Shown: in pieces, positions 1-10,887 of the stretch
Layout: each line of letters starts with the position of its first letter
Numbering within the stretch: the first letter of the stretch is position 1
From: Marthasterias glacialis
Lineage: Eukaryota > Echinodermata > Asteroidea > Forcipulatida > Asteriidae
Assembly: GCA_911728455.2 (NCBI GenBank)
Contig: OU452222.1
Location: 10,571,575-10,635,574, forward strand
DNA: 64,000 nucleotides
Direction: 5' to 3'
Notes under the pieces: generated by a model
Databases searched by the model: none
The model's input: only the letters and a program-made list of their open reading frames with translations
What the model was told of the DNA's origin: nothing
Translations under genes and position numbers: made by a program

Positions 1-685
1 AAAGGGAACTGTCGTTATGAACTGCAAAAGTTGATGGTCAGATTTCATCCGTCAATATCTATTTAAATACTTGGAAGAAAAAAATGATACGCTTCATGGA
101 TTTATCTGGAAGTAACATTATGGTTTTATTTTATTTCCTTTTTTATTCTCCAAAAGGTCCCTGATAATACGTGTGTACATGATAATTAAACACGTTACGA
201 TTAATCAATGATTGATTTACTCTTCTGCTATGAGTCTCAAATCAATATGGTTCAAAAGGGGGTCGGTAAATAAAACTGAATATATACATGTCCACTGGCA
301 TGGAAACCACACATGATTCCTAAGTACAACATGCACGAAGAATAATCCATAGAAAAATCAAAACTCTATATCAAAATATCAAGACATTTATATTTGAATT
401 TACACATCACACTAAAATTAATGTTTGCAAGTATATTTACACATTTTAGTCGGTCCTCATTCTGTACACTAAACAGCATGATACACATTTTACAAATTAT
501 ATAAATTCTTACGCCAAAGTGCACCATTGCACCTTTCAACACCGCTAAATGTAGGTTGTTTTTATACATCATGCTTAAATCAGAAGTACATCCCAGGGCA
601 CATTTTGGTGGTTGCAATGTGACACGGCTTCTTTCATGGCTTGAAGACGGGCTCCAATGTCTAATGTCAAATTTATTTTTATGAT

Positions 686-1103
686 GCACTCATTATCCTA
701 TAGAGTCCTTATGAAAGTGGTAGGAAAAATTATAAGTCTCTAACCTCACGTTAAAATGGTGTAAAATGTCATTTTACTTGATACTCTTTGAAACATGTCA
801 TTGGATATCAACAAGAAGTGGGTCTGTACATTCCAAAGAGGAATCTCTGCATCAGTCAAAAGGTCAAATCCAGTGCCGTTTTGATTGAACATCACTGAAA
901 TTCAAGAATGAATGAAAATGTTTCCGTATGTAAAGACCCATATAATTGAAATGGGACATCATTGGATGTTTTTGGATATCGACAAAATTCAAAGTGGAAG
1001 AGTATCAAATACAATGGCAGTTTACACCATTCTAACATGAGGTTGGAGATACGTAATTTTTTTCCCACTTTCATAAGGACTCTATCTATGGGAAAATGAG
1101 TGC
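686..1103. mobile_element. Foldback MITE, copy 1
   Basis: Both ends carry the same inverted sequence. The left end reads GCACTCATT...TAGAGTCCTTATGAAAGTGG and the right end is its reverse complement (CCACTTTCATAAGGACTCTA...AATGAGTGC). The arms continue imperfectly for about 75 bp and include matching 'CTCACGTTAAAATGG' and 'CCATTCTAACATGAG' motifs. A second copy lies at about 29466-29870. No transposase frame is present, so it is non-autonomous. The superfamily cannot be assigned by eye. Confidence 0.75.
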
Positions 1104-2559
1104 CTCACAAATCTGAATTTGACCTTGGAGCCCATCTTTAATGGTTAGTCTAGCCTATCAACAATAAACACAGCTGCTGGTTATGGTACCAAGAGGCACC
1201 CATTGTCTCTTCAAGTTACTCAAATCTGCAACAACCTTAAACACCTACACATAATTGTAAGAAAGACGGGGAAAGATATGCACTTTTACAAAATATCTGC
1301 ATGTGCCAGTGTATGTAGCCAAAAAAACAGCAAAAAGTATGGTCAGATAGATTTGAATAAAGTCATCAGTTGCCACTTAAATTTGAATTCCTCAGACAAG
1401 AGAGAGTTTCTGTGTCACATTGTTCCGGGCAAGCTTTTGCGTAAGTTTTTAACACCCATACACAGCTCTGAATGAATGTGTATGGCACAATGGTACCAGG
1501 CTTTGCCCATCTGGAGGATGCTTGTCAAAAACTTGTCCTAAACCATGTGACGTAGCAACACTGTCTCTAGTCTCGGGAATCCAATTTAAGTGTTCACTTG
1601 TGACCAATCAAGTCATTGCACCAGACATTAAAATTCTAACTTGCTGGAAGCTGTAAGCAAAAATATTAAAGTAACATACAGGTGTTGATGTAAACTTATT
1701 TCACAGGTCAGCATACCTGTTCAGCTTACACAACTTGTGCAGAAGTTTGGCACCAACCTTGCAGGTGGAGACTGATTAGCGCAAAATTCCACAGTACGCA
1801 GTGCCATGAAACTTGGCTAAGGTTAAAAAAGTATTATGTGCGGTTATCCTGGGAAAACATGCCTGGAATTTCATCTTTGAGGGGGCAAGGCCATTGTCAT
1901 CTTGCAAAGGGCACTTTCATAAGAAAATCCGTAAATCTACTGGAAACTTTTGAAGAGCCATCGAGGCCAAGACCAGGGCAACAGGGGCCATGGCTTCCAA
2001 TAACAGTTTCACCGGAGAAATACCAGGATCCCTTTGTGACTTTACATGTATATTTTCATGTATATTTGTGCTTTTTCATGAAGTCTTCATTTTTACTAAT
2101 GAAAGGCAGTAAAGTTGAGCTGCCAGCTGATGTAGAAGTAAAGCCTCTTATACATCTAGATGTAGCCAACACTTTGCCCACTCTTTTGAGGGGTCAAAGC
2201 ACTTCAAACACTTCTGATATGTGCATTTTCGTAGGTTAAACTGAGTGGTACAAAAGTGAAATCATTTAAAAGAGGTCTACATAATTCTATTATTGGGCAA
2301 TGGCATACATGTTCCCTTTATACACACCACCATTTCAGCTGCAATTCTACTTGCATTAAAGAACGCGGACAACATTGGTAACTGTCAAAGACCAGTTACC
2401 CGCATCTTATGTGACCCAACAGGCACATGAAATAACACACCAACCTATGAAAGTTTAAACTCAGAATTACAAGAAAATATTGAAGGAAAAAAAGTAAACA
2501 AACAACATACGTTTTCACCGTTTTCAAACATCTGGCTTTGGACTTTCGAGATTAAAACT

Positions 2560-3361
2560 AATAGACCGACAGCGCGACATGCGTCATGTGACCTACTGTG
2601 GGTATTAAATGTAAACAAACACGACGTCCCCCATAGGAAAGTGTGGTACAGTACATGATGATTGTTGCATTTGTTTATTCGATCAAGGCTTTTCTTTCTC
2701 GAAATCTGTGAAAAATAGTCAAGAGTCCGTACCTGAGACCTTTGAGTGGCTGAATAAAGCCAGTAAGGACAGTTCCAGCAGGTCTTGGAAATTGTACAAG
2801 TAATGTATAAATGTGCACAATGTGTACTAAATAGTGCACGACGGAACATTTGGGCCAGACGACCGCGATCACACATTTTTCAATACAAGAACTTCAAAGT
2901 TTTGAAGCTGAATCATCCAAAGAAATTGCTTTCCAAAAGTGTGTGATTCCTTTGCCTATTTGAAATTTCACAAGGCTAGGTATAAATGCTCACTTTTCCA
3001 ACGTTCTCTACCCTTTTTTACAGTGATTTGGGCCTACATTACAAACAAAATAACAGACAGGTGGCTACAAAGTCGTCCGACGCCGGTAGTGCATAACTAA
3101 AAATAAACTTCTTTTGTAGTACAATACTGGTAGTTTATGAAACAGAAATGTGATTAATATCAATGCCACAACATACAACTTTAATAAAATGGCTTAGTAA
3201 CTGTGTTATTAAGTACCAAAAGCCGACTTTTGGTGTGACTCTGTCGATCAAGGTATGTACATGTATTTGCACGTAGTTTGCCATCAGCTCAGATGACATA
3301 GTACCCACAATAGGTCACGTGACAATATGTATTTTAACATTAGTCGCGCAATCAGTCTATT
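2560..3361 (-). mobile_element. 800-bp terminal-inverted-repeat DNA element, copy A
   Basis: This element begins AATAGACCGACAGCGCGAC and ends GTCGCGCAATCAGTCTATT, an imperfect inverted repeat of about 20 bp. Matching CACGTGA-like motifs sit just inside both ends. The same element, in opposite orientation and with almost the same length (802 against 800 bp), lies at 28481-29280. The minus strand here and the plus strand there share a readable stretch of about 65 codons, from IAVVWP to IFHRF. No convincing target duplication was seen. It looks like a non-autonomous DNA transposon. Confidence 0.8.
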
Positions 3362-3586
3362 GTTTTACTCATTTCTCAAAAACTATTACGTATCAAGGCA
3401 AACCATAATTCAAGGGAACTTTTCCAACATGACCATCTGTATACCACATTAGCTATGTCCAACTCTGTGAACATATATTTTCACTCTTACCACGGTTGTG
3501 CACACCATTTAAAATGGATCATACTGATTTTTCCCTTCAAGTGTCTATTTGATTATACAATGATTGATAGGATTTGTTAGGACCAC

Positions 3587-3858
3587 AAAGGGTTAGAGGA
3601 AGAGATGGGAAGGCAACATCAAAGGGTTAGAGGAAGAGATGGGAAGGCAACATCAAAGGGTTAGAGGAAGAGATGGGAAGGCAACATCAAAGGGTTAGAG
3701 GAAGAGAAGGGAAGGCAACATCAAAGGGTTAGAGGAAGAGATGGGAAGGCAACATCAATGGGTTAGAGGAAGAGATGGGAAGGCAACATCAAAGGGTTAG
3801 AGGAAGAGATGGGAAGGCAACATCAACGGGTTAGAGGAAGAGATGGGAAGGCAACATC
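3587..3858. repeat. 34-bp minisatellite, 8 copies
   Basis: Eight head-to-tail units of 34 bp read AAAGGGTTAGAGGAAGAGAT followed by GGGAAGGCAACATC. Variation is limited to single bases (for example GATGGG to GAAGGG in unit 4, and AAAGGG to AATGGG or AACGGG). The low divergence implies recent expansion or ongoing homogenisation. Confidence 0.95.
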
Positions 3859-3959
3859 AAAGAGTGGATAGGACTAGAGTTTGCCAACTCACTGAGGACA
3901 GCGGAGGCCCAATAGGAATGGAGAAAAGCTGTTGCCAAGTCATCAGTGGTGCACAACCG

Positions 3960-4225
3960 GTTAATAATAACTAGTTCTTATATAGCGCATTTTACAAAAA
4001 CGATTCAATGCACTTTACATTAGTGCCCTGGTCATTAGGCTTTTTCAAACACAATATCAACCTCTACCCTCGCAAGTACCCCTGGGTGAAGAGAAGCAGT
4101 TAAGGTAAAGTATCTTGGTCGAGGACACCAGGTGTCACCACCGGGACACGAATCCACACCCTGATGACTTAACCACAAGAACTTGAGTCTGGTGCACTAG
4201 ACCGCTCAGCCGTACTACGTTAAGG
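3960..4225 (-). mobile_element. Degraded tRNA-derived SINE (SINE-A family)
   Basis: Read on the minus strand, the segment has a tRNA-like head with a B-box-like GGATTCGTGTCC near 4150. It is followed by a body shared with better copies at 8693-9040 and 41395-41767: a 'TCCTCGACCAAGATACTTTACC' equivalent of the usual 'CTTGAGCAAGGCACTTAACC'. The segment at 3960-4030 (TTATATAGCGCATTTTACA) resembles the tail of another copy near 13560. It is clearly older than the two full copies. Confidence 0.6.
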
Positions 4226-4306
4226 GAAAGATGACGATGAATAAAAATGGTATTTTGCTAAACAACCTCCTGGCGATGTCAAAAAGATGTATAGTGTGCT
4301 GTGCCT

Positions 4307-7300
4307 TCAGCTTTTACTGTATGTGAGAAGATCATCAATTTCCGCAGCCATTCGGTCTTCATCGCTACTGCTGGGGTCTGAGTCGCTCAGCCCAGCACTT
4401 GAGCTACTGTCCACTGAACCCGACTCGTGGTCAGATTCGCTGTCCTGGTTCCTCTGCTTCTTTGTCCATCCAAGAGGATTCTCGGCAGTGAGGCTCTCAT
4501 CACTGGAGGACGAGATGGCCTGAGTGATGCTCCCCAGGCTCTCCTGTTTACTCAGGTTACCGCTGTCTGAGTCGCTACTGCTACTGCTGCTCTCATCAAA
4601 GATCCCCTCTACTTCCTTATCCATGCTTTCCAACTCCTCTGATGAGAAGCTGTAGACTGGATTGTACTCTGAGGACAGACTTACCTGGCGCTGTTTGCCA
4701 CTGGTTCTGGAGTTAGAGGACCGGGAAGTGTCAGTCTTTGAATCTGGTGAGAGCTTACGCCGTTTGGCATACTCCTCCCCATCAGAAAATGCTCTGGCTT
4801 TACCAGCTTGTTTTGATTTGTGCTTCTTCAGCAGTTTCTCCTGTGCCAGTTTGCGAATCGCTTCACTGTCGCTGGTGCATGGTGTGCTGGCCCGACTGGA
4901 CGCCGAGTCCGGCCGGGGATGACCTGAGAACAGTTTAAACAAGCGCTCATCAACACGCTGCCAGCGCTCCCAGCAACACCAGAGCCACTCTGGTGTCACA
5001 ATATGGATATTCTTCGCTCGCTGTGCAGCGTGTACCTTGGAGGTACCAGCCTTGGCAGCGATGACGTGTGTGGTTGCATTGGTGGGACTTGTAGAGCCCT
5101 TTGCCTTGCATATTATATTCGCACTGATGTGAGCCCCAAGCGCAGATGCAACTTTCCAGGCTTTGCTCTGTTCCGGATTGATATTTGTCGGGAAGACGCC
5201 GCTGAAAACCAAATTTACACCAGTCAGAATCTTCTGCCTCAAAGCTGGCAGGATAATTTTTAAATCAGGCTGCTCTTGCAGATGATCGTATGCATCATAA
5301 AATTCTTTGTGGATTCGCACCAGGATGTCCTCAAGGTAGAGGAAATAATCGTCACTATCATCACTTTCCTCTTCGGGCACCACCTTCTTCACTTCAGTGA
5401 TACCCTGGGTGTTCTGGTTACCGTTTTCCTTAGTTTTGTCTTCGCTGGATGTCTTGGTCCCCGAGTCATCATCTTTAACGTTTGTTTCTTTTTCCAATAG
5501 ATTGACTTTATCAGCGGATGATTGCAACACCTTGTTGTCCATTGTAGCTTCCCGCTCAACATCAGAGGCTTCCTTGGTCTGAGTGGCATCTGTCGCTTCC
5601 TCAACCTCCGACTCCTTCGCTGAATCCTCAACCTCCTTCTCTGATGGTGGATCTCCTTTGCCTGGTCCCCCTTTAGAGTCTTTATCTGTCAGACCAGGAG
5701 GGGCATTGATGTCACCGGTACCCTCAAAGTATTTGTAGGGTGGGACCATTATTAAATTTGGGGCATAGTTCCACACATCTTCTCGATCGTCAATGATAAC
5801 CACCATGTTGTCTCCACACGGGAAAATTGACCTGCAGGTTCAGAAGTTAGAAAAACGAAACCCACTGTTAGTAAAACCATCTACAAATAATACAATTAAT
5901 TATTTATATTGACAAATAACCAGCTTATATTTCCAACTCAACTTGTCAGTGAGACCAACATTTGTAGAGCGCCGAATGCGCAAGATGGGAAAGCTCATTT
6001 ATGCATGTGTTTAAGATATGACCTTCTTGCATTCTGGAGTAATGCCCCTGTTGCACTGATAATGAAATTTGATTTTCCTTGTCCCTAGTTTTTATTCCCT
6101 ACTGCATATTTCCTGAAATACCGAAGCCTACATACCTCAGGTTTGCTGTCTTTGAATTTGGATCAAAACACTCATCTCTGGATAGAATTCTGTGAGAGAA
6201 GTATTTTTTCTCGGGGTCAAGGTAGGCAGCAATGGTGTGGGCGTAAAGTCGGGCTCCCATGGTGAAGATGTGCAGCTCATACAAAGAGGAAGCTTTCTTT
6301 AAGAAGGCTCTGTAGCCCGGTCGCATCTTGGTGTGGTACCAGGGGTGCCGGGCTCCTGAACCCCACAACTGGAAGTGACACACACCCTATTACATAGACA
6401 ATGATTGAGATACCCATGTTAGTCTAATAATAAAACAATAAACTTGCATTTTAAGACTAACTAAATACAAAAACCTGCAACAACTACATTGAAAGGGACA
6501 ATCCAAGTGCAGTCTTTACATAGGGAAGACATACGTTATAATTAATTCTCCTTTCTGGTGACGTTTTCCTAGCAAGTTGACTAACTGTCTCAAACCATTC
6601 AACTGCATGGGTTGTGTATGGTGGAACAACGTTGCACAGTACCAGCTTTGTACATGTGTGTAACTGCATGAGTTCAATATAACATTTATTCAATATAACA
6701 TTTATATGCATAGATGCAGTCACCAAATAACATCATACAGGAGGCTGGCACAGTGCATCCATCATTAAAAACCACAGTGGATTATATTCAGTGGTCAGAC
6801 AGTAGGAGGGTTAGTGAAAAATCTTGCAGAAATTGGGATAATCTCATACAAATCTTCAAAATAGTTAGTTCCTTATATCGGGTATTCAAGACGGTTAATA
6901 GGATTGTTTTTTTGTTTTTTCATAAACCCTGAGTAGAATTGAAAATTCAAAAGTAGATAGGATCACTTTCTTGTAGGATTCCAATTTTGGGATCTCAATA
7001 ACACTGAGTGGTATTAGGATCTCATTAACACCAAGTGGTGTTGGGATCAATTTGAGACTGAGTGGTATACATATCTTATCAACACTGAGTAGTGTTGGGA
7101 TCTCATTAACACTGAGTGATGTTGGGATCTCATTAACACTGAGTAGTGTTATGATCTCATTAACACTAAGTCAGAGTGGAGTTGGGATCTCATTAACACT
7201 GAGTGGTGTTGGGATTTCATTAACACTAAGTCAGAGCAGTGTTGCGATCTCGTTAACACTGAGTGGTGTTTGGATTTAACACTTAACTGGTATTAGGATC

Positions 7301-9898
7301 TAGCACATCGGCCTCTTGTTTGATTACTTACGGGTAGGTTGGGTGCAATATTGTCCATTGTGGTATGGATGATAGTTTGGTCAAGATCAACAACCAGCAC
7401 CAGTTTACGACTCTTCAAGAGACGCTCTTCATCCAACTTTGCTAACTGATAGGCAACCTGAAATACCAACAACAAATACAAAAAGAGATTACATCTCATT
7501 CCACAGAAATAAACGCGTTTCTGACTCTGACACATGTGCGTGACCGGACATGAACTTTCAGAAAAGTATACGACTCATTGTCTCCAAAACAAAGATTCCT
7601 GAACCAGTCACTAACCTCTTTGCTCACTTGAAGCTCTGGGATGCTGTGCACCATGGCAACAGACGCTGTGGAGGTCTGTCGCCGTTGCCCCGGCAGGCCC
7701 TGTGCCCTGTAAACGTGACGATAAAAAATAGACACATGATTTATAAAAAGATGATCATTGAATTTTTTAGGAGTGATTGCATAAATTTTACATCCTCTTT
7801 AATTCACTCCATCCAACCAACCTCTGAAAGTTTCATTACATTAGGCAGTCTTATTTTAGTGAAAACAATGAAACTTTTGTTTTGTCCAGGATTTTGTGTA
7901 TATTCAATGTGCATATTTCCAAATGCTTACCAGTAGTTAAACCATCTGAGGACCAGTAAAATCCCCTCTTCAAGTGGTCTGACTGGATTTAGTTCAGCGT
8001 TGAAAAGCATCCCTATTTAATGTGAAATATGGACTAGTGAAAGGGAGCCAGGTCTAGTGAAACAGCAAGCTACAGTAGATGTTACGTCCTTTCAAAAGTT
8101 AAGGGCAACCCCTGCCCTGTATGGTGCTGCGGTTACGAGCAGCAGGGTGAAAGGGGAACTAAAAATGTGTCTGAAACTGCACTAGAAAAGCCAACAATTC
8201 ACAACTTTGGCAGCTGGGATTGTAAGCCAGTCTACTCCCAGGTCCCAGTGTACAGTACTCACTCTCTGAGATCGGCTCCACACTCTGCACACATGTCCTT
8301 CATGACAGTGGGATGGGTGCAGCTAGCCAACCTTATGATGGTAGTCCTGTAAACAAGTATAATGTATAATTTAATGAGAGGAGCTCGGAAGTTGGACTTT
8401 TGAAATATTTTACCACAGTCCATGAGCGCGTGTGTGATGACAAATTTATCTTCCACTTCCAGCCAACTGAAGATAATACAATTTGGAGTGTTATTTCTTA
8501 ACGAGCAGCACGTTCAACGTGCAAAGTTTAGAATATTATTTTGCATTGTCCGTATATGAAGCGTGACGCATGATGCACACAATACGCAGAGTGCAATAAA
8601 TTTTTCAGTAAAATACATTGCGCTCTGCATATTGTGAGCATCATACTATCGATATGATTTATTATCACACTACCGTTCGAGCAATATGATTTGTGGCGTG
8701 TCGCGGAAGAGTGGTTAGTGCGTTGGACTCAAACTCTGGTGGCTGAGTCATCGGAGTGTGGGTTTGAGTCCCCGTCAGGACACTTGTGTCCTTGAGCAAG
8801 GCACTTAACCATAATTGCTCCGTAAAAGTTGGGGAGGTAGAGCCTTCTACTCTACCAGCCAGGCTTCTGATGGATGAAACCCAAGCCTACATCCTTACAG
8901 TGTAAAGGGGGTAACCCTGTTTCAGCCCAAGGAGTAGGTGGCAACGGCCCCTGGAAAAACGGTTGATTTGTAGCCCACACCTCGAGTGGCTTACTGGCCT
9001 TGTGTGTCTGGAGACTTCCATAAAAAATTTTTTTTTAAATTAGCAGGTACTGGAACTTAGTGGAAGATAAATATTAATAAATAAAATAATACAATTCAAA
9101 CTGTTTCTACAATTGAATTTTTGTTGCTCATCCGAATAGTTGTGTAGCATGGAGATTCTACCTCTATGGTTGTTGTAGCTAGTATTAGTAATAGTATTGG
9201 CTTTTTGTTTGTATATTTTGAATTTACAGTATTAGTACTATATAAACTTAGTAATGCATAGACTCGTTAATTAAAAAAAACACGTTTGTGATGAGCAAAC
9301 GTTTATATTTACAAATGGTATTGTTAATAATTAATTATACAATTCAAACAAAATTGAAGTTACAATTTTTATTTTGTTTCATCCTTTAATCTTAGTTGTA
9401 GCTATTGCATACTTTTAATTAGTATTGTTAAATACTTACTATAGCGCCCTCTTCCCGACGGTTGGTCAATTGGGATACTCACAATTGCATCTATTACGTG
9501 ATAAAACTGACACAGATAAACTTAGACTTCTTGCACAATTGCAAGGCGCACAAAATCACTTTTATGTTGCATTTGACTCTTCGGATCCTTAGAAATTCAT
9601 ATGTACCTTTTAAACAATTTTTTAAAAGTAAATAAGACATAAAAAACGCAGTTTTTATTTCTCACCCGGGTTGAACCACATCTCCTTCGTTGACCATCAA
9701 CTCCTCGACAGTTCCGAAGTATTCTGACTTAAATTTGAGAATCTCCTCATTATTACTGTCATCTTTTCCGATGCCATGAAGACTGTAGGTTGCTATGATC
9801 GTACCTTTTGAAATTGAAGCTTTCGGTTTCACCTTCAATTTTACAATTTTGCAAATATTTTCGCTTGGAAGAGAAATTTCCACCAAGGGGTCCGCCAT
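4307..9898 (-). CDS. CTDP1: RNA polymerase II CTD phosphatase FCP1
   Basis: This phosphatase dephosphorylates the RNA polymerase II C-terminal domain in the nucleus, recycling the enzyme. Six exons were read: 9898-9666, 8346-8263, 7706-7616, 7457-7332, 6386-6136 and 5831-4307. The sum is 769 codons plus stop; the human protein is longer, at about 960. The exon at 7457-7332 carries the catalytic signature DLDQT (VLVVDLDQTIIHTT). The next exon has the FCP1-homology strand-helix block ELHIFTMGARLYAHTI and SHRILSRDEC, and the last begins SIFPCGDNMVVIIDDREDVW. A BRCT domain follows (roughly ILTGVNLVFSGVF to EWLWCCWERW), then a Ser/Asp-rich tail. The tail ends in an acidic AAEIDDLL helix like the TFIIF-binding C-terminus. 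An in-frame ATG at 9919 would add seven residues. ATG 9898 is preferred because it lies in AAGATGGCGGAC, a strong Kozak and YY1-like context. The identification is secure. Confidence 0.95.
6998..7290. repeat. Imperfect ~27-bp minisatellite in a CTDP1 intron
   Basis: About ten degenerate units of the form TTAACACTGAGTGGTGTTGG followed by GATCTCA lie between the exons at 7332 and 6386. Some units carry a longer AAGTCAGAG variant. Each unit contains an inverted CACTGAGTGG core. The plus-strand frame is open (ISLTLSGVG repeats), but this is a by-product of the repeat. Confidence 0.9.
8693..9040 (+). mobile_element. tRNA-derived SINE, near full length (SINE-A)
   Basis: The 5' head is tRNA-like: GTGGCGTGTCGCGGAAGAGT, then TGGTTAGTGCG (A box) and GGGTTTGAGTCCCC (B box, close to GGTTCGANTCC). 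A unique body follows (CTTGAGCAAGGCACTTAACC, then GTAAAAGTTGGGGAGGTAGA), ending in A/T-rich sequence. A near-identical copy lies at 41395-41767. RNA polymerase III would have transcribed it; it sits in a CTDP1 intron, on the strand opposite to the gene. Confidence 0.88.
9440..9453 (-). promoter_or_regulatory. CTCF-like core motif in CTDP1 intron 1
   Basis: The minus strand reads AAGAGGGCGCTATA, the same 14-mer as at 20954-20967 near the GINS3 start. It matches the right half of the animal CTCF consensus (AGRKGGCGCTA); the left half (CCAC) is poorly matched. It lies about 210 bp downstream of CTDP1 exon 1. Binding is an inference only. Confidence 0.4.
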
Positions 9899-10231
9899 CT
9901 TGATTTTAGGCCCGTACATGAAAATTTAATGTTCTAACTAAAATTTTGTAAAATTCCATCAAAAAAATTTGTAATAAGGTCTACTATGAAACGAATTAAA
10001 TATATATATTTTATTATTCATTTTAGTTAGTTGTATAAGTTATTAATGTTATTCCAATGTAATTTTGGACTTATAATGATGTGATTGAGACTAAAATATT
10101 ATGAAAAGTTTGCGCTAATTTTGAAAACTGAAGGTCAGGTTAACGAGCGCCCTCTTTAGTCTTCAAAGCGACATCGCGACCGACACAACCAAAAAGCGAA
10201 GAGGTTGGTTGTAAATCCAGTCTTGGAAAAG
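9899..10231. promoter_or_regulatory. Divergent promoter region of CTDP1 and CENPL
   Basis: The CTDP1 start codon (minus, 9898) and the first CENPL exon (plus, ending at the donor after 10253) are about 330 bp apart and point away from each other. The CTDP1 start lies in AAGATGGCGGAC, a YY1-type element often found at the 5' end of housekeeping genes. An AGCGCCCTCT motif lies at 10146-10155. No TATA box stands out at a suitable distance. Shared regulation of the two nuclear genes is plausible but inferred. Confidence 0.55.
10146..10155 (-). promoter_or_regulatory. CTCF-like core AGAGGGCGCT upstream of CENPL
   Basis: The minus strand reads AGAGGGCGCT, one of four such cores that flank gene starts in this window (9440, 10146, 20954, 37735). 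It lies about 85 bp upstream of the first CENPL exon ATG. Confidence 0.35.
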
Positions 10232-10887
10232 ATGCATCTCCGTCTTTTTTCAGGTACGTGAATTTTTAAATGTCTCCAAAAGCGAACTAAATATTCGAAG
10301 GTTATCTTTAGTATGAGTGTGCATTATCTTAAATAGCCTTAACGTACACTAGTGGTATCTTTCTGGTGGAAAAAAATGAAAAAGACGTCGTCTTTCTCCG
10401 TGACACTGCATGCTGCACGCTGACACTAGTGAGAGTGACACTGTCAAGTGACACTGACACCGTAGAGAGATACAACGAAGATTAGCAGCAGTTCATTCAT
10501 GAACTGTTTTTCTTTGTAAATTGTTATGTATATAATGTCTAAATGTGAGCATTGCAAATTTGTAATGCCTCACTGGTCTCCATGGCGTCAGGATCATGAC
10601 TCATGTTTGAGTGAACAATCTTTTCTTACTCTTTTTTTTTAATCAGTGATTATTCATTGTTTACGAATTGATTTAATATTGCAAGTTAAACAAATTCTAC
10701 TCCCTCCCCCCAATGCCCCCCTAATGAAAAAATCCTGGCTACACCGCTGCCCCCCCCCCCCATTGTGATCATTGCAATAAAAGTGAAATAAAGGTGATTT
10801 AATTAACTCACTCTTATGATTTTGTTATTTGTGCATGTAGATGGCATCTTCAACGCAAACTCCTCCCTCCCAGGCTGTGAATTTTGA
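10232..10887 (+). promoter_or_regulatory. Spliced upstream ORF overlapping the CENPL start
   Basis: In the first exon an ATG at 10232 opens MHLRLFS and crosses the intron (10254-10840). It continues in another frame as DGIFNANSSLPGCEF and stops at 10885-10887. This 22-codon frame overlaps the CENPL ATG at 10841 and could lower CENP-L translation. It rests on the exon 1 donor (CAG|GTACGT) and the exon 2 acceptor (CATGTAG) being used. Confidence 0.45.

Larger units (their letters stand above)
1..4306. other. Gene-free stretch with interspersed repeats
   Basis: No convincing exon is visible here. Open frames of up to 143 codons occur, but they lack splice context and recognisable domains, and several lie inside repeats found elsewhere in the window. 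The stretch contains a foldback element (686-1103), an 800-bp inverted-repeat element (2560-3361), a 34-bp tandem array (3587-3858) and a degraded tRNA-derived SINE on the minus strand (about 3960-4225). A block at about 1480-1650 is similar to 34060-34210, which suggests another old dispersed repeat. The CTDP1 3'UTR must start at the right edge of this stretch, but no clear minus-strand AATAAA was found. Confidence 0.7.

Noticed and set aside
1838..2239. 133-codon open frame on the plus strand
   Set aside because: No recognisable domain, no splice context, repeat-like surroundings and composition unlike the real exons; treated as chance.
2445..2876. 143-codon open frame on the minus strand
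   Set aside because: It overlaps the end of the 800-bp inverted-repeat element, and a different frame is the one shared with the second copy.
7052..7279. Repetitive ISLTLSGVG open frame
   Set aside because: It is a by-product of the 27-bp minisatellite in a CTDP1 intron.
9899..9919. Upstream in-frame ATG of CTDP1 (MYGPKIK extension)
   Set aside because: Weak context compared with the AAGATGG start seven codons later; kept only as an alternative.
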